Assembly (NCBI GenBank): GCA_902809825.1
Contig: LR778114.1
Span: forward strand, 992,001 to 1,056,000
Length of the DNA stretch: 64,000 nt
Reading direction: 5' to 3'
DNA from: Candidatus Hydrogenisulfobacillus filiaventi
Lineage (GTDB): Bacteria > Bacillota > Sulfobacillia > Sulfobacillales > R501
The notes under the pieces are model-generated. The model saw only the letters and a list, made by a program, of their open reading frames with translations. It searched no databases and was not told the DNA's origin. Position numbers and translations under genes: made by a program. Below, in pieces: positions 25,585 through 35,671 of the stretch; the stretch's first letter is position 1; each line of letters starts with the position of its first letter.

Positions 25585-27903
25585 ATGGCTGAAGGCGGAG
25601 TGCAGGGCGCATTGGCCCGCACGCGGATAGAGGTATGGGGGGTGGTGCAGGGGGTGGGTTTCCGCCCCTTTGTCTACCGCTTGGCGCGCCGTTACGGGCT
25701 AGCCGGATTCGTGCGTAACCACAGCCGTGGCGTGACCGCCGAACTGGAGGGCGATCCGGGAGCCCTGGACGCCTTTCTTGAGGCGCTGGAGCGGGAAGCA
25801 CCGCCGTTGAGCCGCATCGATCGCGTGGAGTCAACCCCGCTGCCGCCCCGGGGCGAGGAAGGGTTCCATGTGGTGGAGAGCGTGCGGGAAACTACACGGG
25901 AGGCGCTGGTGCGTCCCGATGCCGCGGTGTGTGATGCATGCCTGGCTGAGCTATTCGACCCCGAAGACCGCCGTTACCGCTATCCCTTCATTAACTGCAC
26001 CGACTGCGGGCCCCGATTCACTATCATCCGCGATATCCCGTACGATCGGCCCTTTACCACCATGGCTGCCTTCACCATGTGCCCGCAATGCCAGTCGGAG
26101 TATGAAGACCCAGGGGACCGCCGTTTTCACGCCCAGCCCAACGCTTGTCCAAATTGCGGGCCGCAGGCTTGGTACAGTCGCGGAGACGCGACGGTGACTG
26201 GGCAGGACGCCTTTGAAGCAGCCGCACGCGATCTCGCGGCAGGGGCCGTGGTGGCGGTCAAGGGCCTCGGCGGTTATCACCTGGCCGTCGATCCTTTCAA
26301 CGGGGAGGCCGTGATGCGGCTTCGGGAGCGTAAGCGCCGTCCTCACAAGCCGTTGGCAGTGATGGCGGCGGACCTAGCGACGGTCGAGCAGCTGTGTCAG
26401 GTTCCATCCGGAGCGCCGGAGATTCTCCTATCCCCATCGCGTCCAATCCTATTGTTGCCCCGGCGCGAGGAAAGCCCTTTGGCTCCCGAAGTGTACCGGC
26501 CTCACGCTACGGTGGGGGTGATGGTGGCCTATACCCCTTTGCACTACCTGCTGCTGGACGCGCTTAAGCGCCGGGGACATGCTCCGGTACTGGTCATGAC
26601 TAGCGGTAACGTTTCCGGCCAACCCATCCTGGCCGACAACGCCGAGGCCCATGCCCGCCTGGGTGGCGTGGCTGACGCTTTTTTGGACCATAACCGGCCG
26701 ATTCACATCCGCTGCGACGATTCTGTGGCTCAACTGGCGGCTGACGGGGGTCTACAACTGCTTCGGCGGGCGCGGGGATTCGTGCCTGACGTGCTGCCGC
26801 TCGCGCCGGCGGCACCCGTGCCCTTGCTGGCCGTCGGCGGGCAGGAGAAGAGCGCCTTTGCCCTGGGGCAGGGGGAGCGCGCCTTCCTGAGCCAGTACCT
26901 GGGGGATCTCGAGATGGTGGAGACCCTGGAGGCTCTAAAGGCCGGAGTGGAACATTTCTGTCGCGTGTTTGCTATAAGGCCCCAGGTGGTCGTTCATGAT
27001 CTGCACCCGGGTTACCTCTCTACCCGCTATGCCCAGGAAACCGGGGTGCCGGCATTAGCTGTGCAGCATCATCACGCCCATATTGCGTCGGTGCTGGCAG
27101 AGGCCGGCCACAGAGGGCCGGTGGTCGGAGTGGCGGCTGACGGCACCGGATACGGCGACGACGGCACCCTTTGGGGTGGGGAGATCCTGCTGGCAACCCT
27201 TCGCGGATACCAGCGTGTGGGTCATCTGGCCCCTCTCAGTCTTCCGGGGGGGGAGCGTGCCATCCGCGAGCCATGGCGTCTGGCGGTGGCGGCGCTTTAC
27301 CGCCTATGGGGCGAAGACCTCGGAGGGCGGCCGCTTCCCCTGCCGCCGGGGGTGGAGCGCAGGACGGCGCTGGCAGTTGCCCGCCTGCCTGCCGGTCCCT
27401 ATGCCCCCCTCACCACCAGCCTCGGGCGTTACTTCGACTTGGTTGCGGCCCTTTTGGGTATCGGGCAGGTCGTGAGCTTTGAGGGGCAAGCGGCTATGGA
27501 ACTCGAGGCCGTGTGCGCGGCTGGCCCCGCTCAGCCCTATCCCTACCACCTGCGGAAAGAGGCTGATGGCCTGGTCATGGATCTGTGGCCGGCGCTGGAG
27601 ATTCTGGCCGTGACGCAAGAGCCGGTCCCTGTGGTGGCGGCCCGCTTCCACGCCACGGTGGCGGCTATGCTGGAGGAGGCTGTCCGGGAAGTGGTAGATC
27701 AGACCGGAATCCGGGAGGTGGCCCTGTCCGGCGGCGTGTTTCAGAACCGGCGCCTGACCCGCCTGCTCCGGGAACGCCTGACGGCGGCTGGCTTGGATGT
27801 GCTATTGAACCACGCGGTGCCGCCTAACGATGGTGGCCTGGCATACGGGCAGCTGGCGGTGGCGGCCGCACGCCTGACGGAGGGGGAGGAAATCCGGACA
27901 TGA
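25585..27903 (+). CDS. hypF: carbamoyltransferase HypF
   Basis: HypF converts carbamoyl phosphate and ATP into the carbamoyl group passed to HypE for cyanide-ligand synthesis. The 772 residues show an acylphosphatase domain (VVQGVGFRPFVYRLARRYGL), two zinc-finger segments (CDACLAELF, CTDCGPRFT, CPQCQSEYED, CPNCGP), a YrdC-like domain (KGLGGYHLAVD, RERKRRPHKPLAVMA, LVMTSGNVSGQP) and the Kae1-like carbamoyltransferase domain (VQHHHAHIASVLAE, LSGGVFQNRRL). ATG 25585 follows GAGGAGGCGG. It is richer in G+C than the other hyp genes. The stop overlaps a following ATG (ATGA). Confidence 0.97.
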   Translation: MAEGGVQGALARTRIEVWGVVQGVGFRPFVYRLARRYGLAGFVRNHSRGVTAELEGDPGALDAFLEALEREAPPLSRIDRVESTPLPPRGEEGFHVVESVRETTREALVRPDAAVCDACLAELFDPEDRRYRYPFINCTDCGPRFTIIRDIPYDRPFTTMAAFTMCPQCQSEYEDPGDRRFHAQPNACPNCGPQAWYSRGDATVTGQDAFEAAARDLAAGAVVAVKGLGGYHLAVDPFNGEAVMRLRERKRRPHKPLAVMAADLATVEQLCQVPSGAPEILLSPSRPILLLPRREESPLAPEVYRPHATVGVMVAYTPLHYLLLDALKRRGHAPVLVMTSGNVSGQPILADNAEAHARLGGVADAFLDHNRPIHIRCDDSVAQLAADGGLQLLRRARGFVPDVLPLAPAAPVPLLAVGGQEKSAFALGQGERAFLSQYLGDLEMVETLEALKAGVEHFCRVFAIRPQVVVHDLHPGYLSTRYAQETGVPALAVQHHHAHIASVLAEAGHRGPVVGVAADGTGYGDDGTLWGGEILLATLRGYQRVGHLAPLSLPGGERAIREPWRLAVAALYRLWGEDLGGRPLPLPPGVERRTALAVARLPAGPYAPLTTSLGRYFDLVAALLGIGQVVSFEGQAAMELEAVCAAGPAQPYPYHLRKEADGLVMDLWPALEILAVTQEPVPVVAARFHATVAAMLEEAVREVVDQTGIREVALSGGVFQNRRLTRLLRERLTAAGLDVLLNHAVPPNDGGLAYGQLAVAAARLTEGEEIRT

Positions 27904-28495
27904 TTGCGGATGCGGAACTGGATGCGGTGGGGGCGGAGCGTTTTTGGCGAGTCAGGAGCTGCCGGCGGCATTCTTCCGCGAGGAACCCGCTCGTATTGCC
28001 CGCGCCTGGTACGACATGGCGGCCCGTTTCCGCCGCGGGGGTCGGCTTTTGAGTTTCGGGGCCGGTCATTGGGTCACGGACGCGCAACATGTGGCGGTGG
28101 AGTTCGTGCACCCCGTGATCGTGGGCAACCGGGCCCTGCCGGGGTTGTGCCTGGCTAACGATAATGTGCTCCTGGCCGAGGCGCCGGCGGTGGCGCGGGA
28201 CCGCTTCCGGGACGGGCTGGCTCTGTTGGCTTGGCCGGACGATGTGGTGGGGGCCTTTTCCGACGACGGGGCCGACGAGGATGTGGCCCGCGGCCTCACC
28301 TGGGCCCGCGAACATGGGCTCCTGACCCTGGCCTTCTGCGGATTGCCCGGGAAGGGGATGGCCGAGTGTCGGCCGGATTACCTCTTTCTGGTGTCCTCTT
28401 GCGATCCGCTGTTGGTGCTGGAGGTGTTGGAAACGTTGGTGCATGTCCTCTATGAGCTGGTGCATGTTTTCCCGGAGGAGGGGAGGCTGCCATGA
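27900..28495 (+). CDS. SIS-domain protein, phosphoheptose isomerase-like, with apparent frameshift near its start
   Basis: From 27944 an open frame encodes a sugar-isomerase-like protein (RGGRLLSFGAGHWVTDAQHVAVEFVHPVI, CGLPGKGMAECRPDYLFLV). The likely start is the ATG at 27900 overlapping the hypF stop, but that frame (MIADAELDAVGAERF) joins the main one only if the run of five T at 27941-27945 had six, giving RFLASQELPAAFF. So the gene is either frameshifted, mis-sequenced at the T run, or read by slippage. SIS proteins annotated as phosphoheptose isomerases occur in hyp operons of other bacteria; their role there is not established. It overlaps the next gene's ATG. Confidence 0.75.
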
Positions 28496-28749
28496 ACTGG
28501 CGGTTTTTGGAACTTGGATCTGGAAAGTCCAATGCGCCTGAGCCGGTCTGCATCACGTGTGCCGATGCCGCCGAACGGCTGACGGTGGAAACGGTGGACG
28601 TGGGCCGCGGATGGGCCAGGGCTCTTGGTCCTCAAGGTCCCGTGGAGGTGGATGTCACCCTGGTGGGTCCGCTGGCCCCGGGCGCGGTTATCCTGGCCCA
28701 CGGCGGGGTGGCACTGGCGGTGGTGGAGGAGGGGCAGGATCATGCCTGA
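28492..28749 (+). CDS. HypC/HupF-like protein (copy 3, divergent)
   Basis: This 85-residue protein has a HypC-like core after an unusual 19-residue leader: CITCADAAERLTVETVDV, then VEVDVTLVGPLAPGAVILAHGGVALAVVEE. The CxTC motif starting the core is seen in HypC-like proteins of hypF operons, in place of the MC N-terminus. ATG 28492 follows GGAGGAGGGGAGG and overlaps the previous stop. It may bind HypF or HypD differently from the two canonical HypC proteins. Confidence 0.8.
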   Translation: MNWRFLELGSGKSNAPEPVCITCADAAERLTVETVDVGRGWARALGPQGPVEVDVTLVGPLAPGAVILAHGGVALAVVEEGQDHA

Positions 28750-28766
28750 GCAGCCCCTGCCGCCCG

Positions 28767-29477
28767 GTGGCGGCGACGAATCACCAAGCGGCCTTGGAGT
28801 ATGACCGCCTGTTTTATCCCGAACTGTTTCAGGGCTGGCAGGAGGACCTGGACGCGCTCCTGGAGAGCGTGCACCGCTCCCCCATCGTGAAGGCCGAGGA
28901 GACCATCGAACTCCGGCTCCGGATCTGGCAGCGCGACCACGCTCTTTTGGTGGAAACGGCCAAGGCCATGGCCGACACCTTCGCGCGCGGGGCGGTGCTG
29001 CTGGCCTTCGGTAATGGCGGCAGCAGCACCGACGCCCAGGACCTGGCCGCGGAACTGTGCCATCCCTCCTTCCCGGGCTGGCGTCCCCCGCCGGTTCTGG
29101 TGCTGACCCACGATGTGGTCGCGGTGACCGCAATCGCCAACGACATGGGATTCGACAATATCTTCGTGCGCCAGGTCATCGCCTTCGGGCGGCCGGGGGA
29201 CATCGCCTTCGGCATCTCCACCAGCGGCAATTCCGCCAACGTGCTAGCCGGTCTGGTCCAGGCCAAGCGCCAGGGCCTTTTGACCATCGGCCTCTCCGGA
29301 TACGACGGCGGGCAGATGAGCGGGTCTTCCACCCTCGACTACTGGATCACCGTCGACAACGAGCACATCCCCCGCATCCAGGAGGGCCAGGCGACCGTCT
29401 ACCACATTCTCATCGCGCTGGTGCAGCGGGTGCTGGCGGAAGCGGCGGTCGCCCACTCCGTCAGCGCCGGGATCTGA
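28767..29477 (+). CDS. SIS-domain phosphoheptose isomerase-like protein (GmhA-like)
   Basis: The protein, about 236 residues, matches the GmhA/SIS fold: AFGNGGSSTDAQDLAAELCHP, FGISTSGNSANVLAGLVQAKR and GLLTIGLSGYDGGQMSG are the phosphosugar-binding loops. GTG 28767 or TTG 28794 could be the start; an ATG at 28742 overlapping the previous stop is in another frame and closes after 20 codons (MPEQPLPPGGGDESPSGLGV), so a small indel near the start is possible here too. It ends the hypF operon. A true heptose pathway is not visible nearby; a hydrogenase-linked role is inferred. Confidence 0.82.
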   Translation: MAATNHQAALEYDRLFYPELFQGWQEDLDALLESVHRSPIVKAEETIELRLRIWQRDHALLVETAKAMADTFARGAVLLAFGNGGSSTDAQDLAAELCHPSFPGWRPPPVLVLTHDVVAVTAIANDMGFDNIFVRQVIAFGRPGDIAFGISTSGNSANVLAGLVQAKRQGLLTIGLSGYDGGQMSGSSTLDYWITVDNEHIPRIQEGQATVYHILIALVQRVLAEAAVAHSVSAGI

Positions 29478-29525
29478 GGCCGCAGCCGGGGCTCTGCTAT
29501 TGTCGGGACGGCGGTGTCGGGGATG

Positions 29526-29559
29526 AAGGGGCGGGCCCGGGGCCCGCCCCTTTTCCTTT
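29526..29559 (+). terminator. rho-independent terminator of the hypF operon
   Basis: AAGGGGCGGGCCC (29526-29538) pairs perfectly with GGGCCCGCCCCTT (29540-29552), and TTCCTTT follows. It lies about 50 bases after the SIS gene stop. Confidence 0.85.
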
Positions 29560-30355
29560 ATTGGGATGCCGGCCTGGAGGGCCGGGACCCCAGGGGCGGA
29601 GGGGGCACATCCCGACAGGCAATTCCCGTCTCGGTTCCGTTCCCCCGACGCCCCGGCCTATTGTTGTGACGTTCTTCGACAACCGGGCGCGGCGCGGGTG
29701 CGGGCCCCGGCCGCCTCCGGCGCCTCCGGGCCGCATCCCGATGTCGATGCCACTCGAATTTTCATCCGCACGCGGCGCCGTTTCCGGGCGACAATGGCTA
29801 CGGTACGAAATCCGGGAACGGAAAAGGTGATAAGCAATGAGTACTTCTGTTCCTCGCCTCCGGTTGTTCCGCTGCACAGCGGTGCTGACGGGACTAGCCT
29901 GAAGCGCCCTTATGATCACGCCGGCTCTAGTCGCCTCTGCCGGGCCGGGGACCGGCCCCCTGGCGGCTGCCATTGCATCCTGGCAGCCGGGATGGAACCC
30001 GGTTCTTAACGGCCCGGGCGCCTGCGGACCGGCAGCCGTGGCATCCGGGTCGATGGCCGGGGTGGGAGCGGTTGCGGCCGCCATCCCGCCGCTGCCGGGA
30101 ACGCAGCCGCTCCTGGGCCTAAGCGTGGGGCTTTCGGCCGGCGTCGGGCGGCAGGGCGCGGACCTTGGCCTGGAAGCCGGTTGCGCACCTGCCCGGTACA
30201 CGTCTACCTCCTCACCCGGCCGGCCGGTGCCCCCAGCCTCTTCCTCCGGGGCAGCGTTGGAGGCCCGGCCGATCCAGCCCGCCCCCGGTGCCTCCGGGGA
30301 AGCGCCCGCGGACGGGGCCGGCTTCGGGGCCACGAGCAGCTCCGCGCCGGACCGG
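29560..30355. other. gap without a recognised gene
   Basis: About 800 bases of very G+C-rich sequence; open frames on both strands are long only because stop codons are rare, and their Pro/Ala/Arg-rich translations look like no protein. Confidence 0.5.
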
Positions 30356-32402
30356 TTAAGAAGGAGCCGGTTTCGCGTAGGGGAACCGTGGCGGGCTAGC
30401 CGGTCTCCTACCAGGTCCGGCCGCCGTCGGTGGTTTGAGCAGCCGGCCGGTCAGGCTCAGGAGATACAGGTGTCGGCGTCCGGCCACATCCACCTCTATC
30501 AGCTCCGTGCTGGAGGGGAGGCGGATCCGCCCCCATTGCCGGCCGTTGTCGGTGGTCAGCCACAGGGCGTTTCCGGCGGCAAAGGCGGCCCCCCTGGCCC
30601 GGACGCTGAGACCGACGGGGAAGACGGCGATGACGGTTCCTACAGTGCTCCATTTCAATCCCCCCGTTGGCCGTGAACTCGAGCCGGAATACCGCCAGAG
30701 GCGGGCCAGGCCGCCGGTGGCCGGGACGGCTCTTCCTGACTCCCGGCTTTGGGGCGTGGCCGGTCAGGATCCAGCGGCCGGCGGGGCTGGCGGGGGCCAG
30801 GGCGTAGGGGCCGGGCTCCAGTACCGCCACCCGGCGCTAGGAGCGGCCGCCGTCGGTGGTGACGTAGAGGGTCGGCGCATAGCTGGGACGGGGACCGGCC
30901 GTGAAGCGGGGCACCAGATCCCAACCGTAGCGGCTGGAGGCCATGACCACGACCGGGGAGGGGACGAAAGGCTTTAGGGAGGGAAAGCGGGCCGGCACCC
31001 GGTGCCAGGAGCGGCCGCCGTCGGCGGTGATGAGGAGCGCCCCCCGGCATAGACCCAGCCTCCCTCTCCCGCCAGCCGATCCATGGCCATGATGGGGGAG
31101 GAAAAGCGGTAGCGAGGCGTCCAGTCCCGCCCGCCGTCGTGGGTGGTCCAGAGCTCGGTGGGCAGATTGCCGGGCACCGCGAACCTGCGGCCGTCGGCGC
31201 GGAGGCTGACCGTCGCCAGCGGCCCCGGGTTCCGGGGCCAGAGGCGCTGCCAGGCGGCGCCGTCGTTCTGAGTCCCGTAGATGCCGGCCACCGTGGCCAG
31301 ATAGCCCTGGCGGGCGTTGACGAAGTCGGCGTCCAGCACCGCCGCCTGGGTGGCCTCCCCGAAGGGCAGGGGCGTGCTGCTGAAGCTCCGGCCGCCGTCG
31401 GCTGAGCGTTGGATGGCCTGCCCGGCATCCCGCCAGACATCGGATGCGCCCACGAAAACGACCGCCTGGAGCGCGCCGCCGGCGGCATTGCAGCCCATGG
31501 CGCAGCCGTAATTGGCCCCAGGCGTACCCCCAGGTGCGTCCCTCGTTGGCGGTACGGGCATAGAGGGTGCTGAGGTACGACCCGTCAAAGAGCCGGATCC
31601 AGCCGGTGTCCGGCCCGGTGAAGGTCACCATCTGCCCCTCCCAGAACGCGGGCGGGTGCGCAGCCGGGACCGGATAGGGGCTTTGGGCCAGATCGGCCTG
31701 GCATGCGCTCTGGAGGGCGGGGGAGGAGACGGACGTGAACAGGGGGGACCAGGAAGTGCCGCCGTCGGAGGAGCGGTAGAGCACCGGCCCGGCCGGGCCG
31801 GAACCGATGACGAAGAACTCCCTGGCGGTAGGGGCGCTCATCCCCTGAAAGCGGACGCCGGCCGCGGCCAGCACGGGGGTCCAGGTGCGCCCGCCGTTCC
31901 CGGTCCTCACCACCTTGCCGTCCGCCACGGCCACCCCGGTCGAGGGGGTGACAAAGCAGTGCGCGTCCACGGGCCACGGGGAGCGGGCACTCCAGCGGCG
32001 GCCGCCGTCGGTGGTGACGTAAAGCGGTCCCGCGGTGGCTGCAAAGCCGTCCCGGGGGTTCAGGAATTGGAACCCCTCTGGCCGCACGGGCAGGCGGCCG
32101 GCAACGGTCCATTTGCGTCCATCGTCCACCGTCTTCAGCACCGTTACGGGTCCCGGCCCGCCGGGGACGGAAACGGCTACCCACCCGGTGGCGGGGTTGA
32201 TGAAGGACAGGGCCACAGCCGTCGAGGGCTTTGCCGGCTGCAAGGTGACGCGGGCGGTCAGGCGGCGGGCGGCGGCGATGGGGGCCTGGGAGGCCGCCGG
32301 CAGGCCGGCGGCACCGGTCCTGCAGCCCGTGAGGGCGATAAGAGCCGCCGGGATGAGGGCCCACCGCCCGCGTCCGGTGCTTTGTGCCGCGGCCCGCTTC
32401 AT
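30356..32402 (-). pseudogene. BNR/Ycf48-like repeat lipoprotein, frameshifted
   Basis: ATG 32402 (AAAAGGGGTGG upstream) opens a lipoprotein: MKRAAAQS, hydrophobic core and lipobox LIALTGC. Many BNR-type repeats with Asp-box ends follow, for example LYVTTDGGRRWS, VVRTGNGGRTW, LYRSSDGGTSWS and IQRSADGGRSFS, consistent with a beta-propeller like those in Ycf48 or sialidase-like proteins. After about residue 330 the repeats continue in a second frame, then return to a third (LLITADGGRSWHRV, LYVTTDGGRS then stop), and the last repeat (LWLTTDNGRQWGRI) lies in yet another frame. It would be about 650-680 residues intact. Several frameshifts make it a pseudogene unless the assembly is faulty. Confidence 0.8.
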
Positions 32403-32663
32403 GCCGGCCACCCCTTTTCGGAGAGGAACCGTCGGGCGCTGTACAGCGGATCCCGCCTCTACCAGGGGTAACGCCCTTGGCCGGGGGAGGGTGGCGGGCG
32501 GCCGTTCAATGTACCAGCGGCAGGAGGGCGAGGACCAGGGGAATGGTGGTGACGGCGCCGAGGGTGGTGACCCTATTCGCATCCGCTTCCTCCCTTCCGG
32601 ACCGCTCCGGGGCCGCGGTTAGTCGCCGGTTAAGGGGGAGCCGCCAGCTCGGCCCCCCGGGTC

Positions 32664-33492
32664 TCACCCGTCCCGGCCGTTCACGACCAGCTGCGCCAGG
32701 GGTTCCCCGCTCACCGGCTGGATGACACTGATCGCCCCCGCACCGGACGTCCGGTTCTGCCGGTCCCACTGGGTGACCAGCCCGAAATACGTGCCCGGGG
32801 AACCCAGGACGGGAGCCCACACGATCAGGAGGACCGTCGGGTGGCCCGTCGCACTGTCGGCGGCCGCCTCCGTTCTCAGGGTCCAGGCCGCCGGCTCGCC
32901 CACCCGGCCGGTGGCGTAGGACCAGGGAATCTGCCCGAGCCCGTGCGGTCCCGGCATGCCCTCATGCAGATCAAACGCCCATTGGAGGGCATCCCGGAAG
33001 GGGGTGGGGAGTCCGGTTGGGGTGGCCCCCGGCAGGATGGTGGGCCACCAGCGCCAATGCCCCGGCGGGTCTCGACCCCCGCCCACAAGGTAGGGGCGGA
33101 GAGGCCCGGCGTCCGCACCTCCTCCGGCACCATCGCCCAGGGTTGGCCGGTAACGCCGACAACGGTCTGGACCGCTGCCGGTGGGGGCCCCTGCCGGGCC
33201 ACCGCCTGCCAGCTGGCGACGACGGACCCGACGCGGCACCGGCCCGCGGTAGCGAAGGAACCGTGCCGGAAGCGGGCGGCCGGCGGGAGCCGGTCCCCGT
33301 AGGGGGCCGGGAAGAAGGGACGGCGGGGCGGGCGGGGTGGGCCGGTCCTCCCTGGACGGGCCGGGACGCGAACCGGCTGGGCGCCCGGGCGAGGGCGTGG
33401 ACCCACCGCCGGGCCCGGACGAAACTCGAGAGGGTGCCATCGTCGCGGTCCCGAACGAGGGCCTGCAGCAGGATGCGGGGACTGCAGGGCAT
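32664..33492 (-). pseudogene. unknown protein, frameshifted
   Basis: ATG 33492 follows an excellent AAGGAGGAG site. The N-terminus (LLQALVRDRDDGTLSSFVRARRWVHALAR) is in one frame, a middle part (SFATAGRCRVGSVVASWQAV, VGVTGQPWAMVPEEVRTPG) in a second and the C-terminus (DALQWAFDLHEGMPGPHGLG, VLLIVWAPVLGSPGTYFGLVTQWD, ending NGRDG) in a third. Protein-like composition in each piece and the good start argue for a real gene with at least two frameshifts. I do not recognise the family. Confidence 0.55.
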
Positions 33493-33799
33493 GGGGGCAC
33501 TCCTCCTTGTGGGGGTGCAACGACCGACGCGTGGAGCCGTCGGCCGGGCGGCCGTCGTGAATTGCCGCAGAGATGGCCCGCCCCTGGGGAGGCGGCCGCA
33601 GGCAATGACGGGGGGCTACCGAGTGGAGTGTTGGTTCAGGATCTGCCCGGCTGACCGCATCCAGGGCGGGCCCGGAACGAGGCCGGAAGTGGCCTGGGCG
33701 GAGGCGGTGGGGGCCGCCAACGTAGGAGGTCACAATCCGGCCGGCCCCGTCCCCCTCTGCTTCCGGCCTGAGAGCCGGCACCGATCGGCCTCGGAACCG

Positions 33800-34990
33800 G
33801 GCCGCCCAGCCGCGGGCGTCGTCCACCAAGCTGTAAACCACCGGTACCACCACCAGGGTGAGGAGGGTGGAGGTGGTGAGCCCGCCGATGAGGGTCACCG
33901 CAATCGGGATGCGCTCGGAGGCGCCCGCTCCCCGGCTCAGCGCCAGCGGCAGCATGGACCCCACCATGGTGGCGGTGGTCATGAGGATGGGGCGAAGAAG
34001 GGTGGCCCCTACCTGGGGGTGGGGGTGTAGGAGACCAGGAGCGAGAAGAGGGTGGCGGCGACGATGGTGAGGCCGAATTCCCGGAAGAGCTGGCCGACGT
34101 TGCCGCCCACGAACGTCACCGGGGCGTAGACCACCCCGTCCGTGAGGGTGATGGCCACCGCGGCCGCCCCGATCTCCATGCGGCCGTCATAGGCGGCGGT
34201 GGCGGGGTCCTTGCCCAGGGAACGGTGGCGGTGGATGTTCTCCAGTACCACGATGGAGTCGTCCACCAGGATACCGATGACCAGCGACAGGGCCAGCAGG
34301 GAGATGAGGTCGAGGCTGAAGCCCAGGAAATACATGACGGCGAATGTGCTGAGGAGCGAGACCGGAATCGCCAGCAGCACGATGGTGGTGTTCACCACAG
34401 CGGTGCAGGAACACCAGGAGCACCAGGCCCGCCATCAGCACCCCCAGCGCCAGGTCGAACTCGACGTTATGGAGTGCGGTGCGGGTGTACTGGGTGATGT
34501 CGCCGGTGACGGTGGTGTGGACCCCCGGCGGTAGCTGGCGCGCCAGTTTCGCCAGAGCGGAGTGGATGGCGTTGTCGGTGGCCAGGGTGTTGGCGTCGGA
34601 GGCGGCCGTCACCACGAGACCCACGGCCGGATGCCCGTTCAAGGTCGCATAGCTGCTGGCCTGGGCCAGCCCGGGGGGTGATGGTGGCCACCTGGCCCAG
34701 GAGCACCGCCTGCGGTGGGCGGGAAACGACCGGCAGCGACGCCAGGGCCCGGGCGGTGGGGTAGCCGCCTTCAGTCACCGTGCCCAGGGACTGATGGCCG
34801 ACGGTGACGGCGCCCCCGGCGCCCGAGGTGTTCTCCGCCCGCAGGGCCGTCAGCACCTGGCTTAAGGTGAGGTGATAGGCGGCCAGGGCCGACTGGTGCA
34901 CGGTGACGTTGACCACCGGGGCCCGCCCGCCGACGACGGTGACAGCGGCCACACCCGGGATTTCCTGCAGCACGGGGGCAACGATCTTCT
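33800..34990 (-). pseudogene. RND (AcrB/HAE1-type) efflux pump with large internal deletion
   Basis: On the minus strand, pieces of one RND permease appear in order: periplasmic porter segment (VAAVTVVGGRAPVVNVTVHQSALAAYHLTLSQV), PPGVHTTVTGDITQYTRTA, transmembrane 2-4 (LAIPVSLLSTFAVMYFLGF, ILVDDSIVVLENIHRH with the essential Asp pair, GAAAVAITLTDGVVYAPV) and TM5-6 ending VSYTPTP. The sequence then jumps directly to the last part of the family, LLRP then MTTATMVGSMLPLALSRG and LTLVVVPVVYSLVDD. The second periplasmic domain and TM7-10 are missing, the 5' end is absent, and at least three frame changes occur. It is nonfunctional. Confidence 0.85.
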
Positions 34991-35518
34991 GTATGGATGT
35001 CCTACTTTCATTAATGTGGACCTACCCTGATGGCCCCGGATTCCAACAAAATCGTTTTCCGTGCGGTGTCGGCTTTCTTGTGACCGCACCGGCCAGGGCC
35101 GAAACACCGGGCGCACCTCGGAGGAGGGGGTTGTGGCGACAGCTCGGGCGCTGGCGCGCAGCTGCGGGAGGGCGTTGGTTGCCCCCGCTGGCCCGTTGCA
35201 GGCACTTTTCCAGCTAACACGAGCGGCAGGGACCCGGGCGGTAAACGTTCTCCTGAACGTCGTATTCCCGCGGATGCGGTCGTCACCGGTGGCATTGGTA
35301 ACTGCCTCGGTGTCCGTCAGCTGTCCTTGACACGGGCCTATGTGCTTTCTAGGTCCGTTGGTGAACTTTCGGAGATATCGTGGCTTATCTGGCTAACGGT
35401 CGGGTATCTGAAGTCCGTGCATCAATCAGGTAATAAAGTGCCAAGATACTACGAATTCAATATCCGGCTATTCCAAGGAAAAACAGCTGGGGTGCATTAA
35501 TCCGCCCGAGTCGATAGT
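34991..35518. other. gap with rearrangement breakpoint
   Basis: The RND remnant breaks off near 34.99 kb. The following sequence becomes AT-richer from about 35.3 kb, like the hydrogenase segment. No gene is convincing on either strand. Confidence 0.45.
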
Positions 35519-35642
35519 GAGAAGGCTGAAAAAATCCCTTCCCATCATTGCTGACGCTAAGGGAGGCCATTAAAGCCCCGCGTGGCGCGGGCTTTCAGGT
35601 GGGGGCTCGCCTCTGTTCGCAAGCAAGTTTTTCAGCATTCTC
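35519..35642. repeat. 124-bp segment with inverted GAGAA-GCTGAAAAA ends
   Basis: GAGAAGGCTGAAAAA at 35519-35533 faces its inverse GTTTTTCAGCATTCTC at 35627-35642. Inside lies a hairpin (AAAGCCCCGCG / CGCGGGCTTT, 35572-35595). The ends match those of the elements at 10.1-10.4 and 11.9-12.0 kb, so this is another miniature element of the same kind. Confidence 0.5.
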
Positions 35643-35671
35643 TTGAAGGAATCCGTTTTCAACCGTTATAT

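Noticed and set aside
29497-30676. Overlapping long frames on both strands after the hypF operon terminator
   Set aside because: Pro/Ala/Arg-rich composition, no binding sites and no motifs; treated as non-coding.
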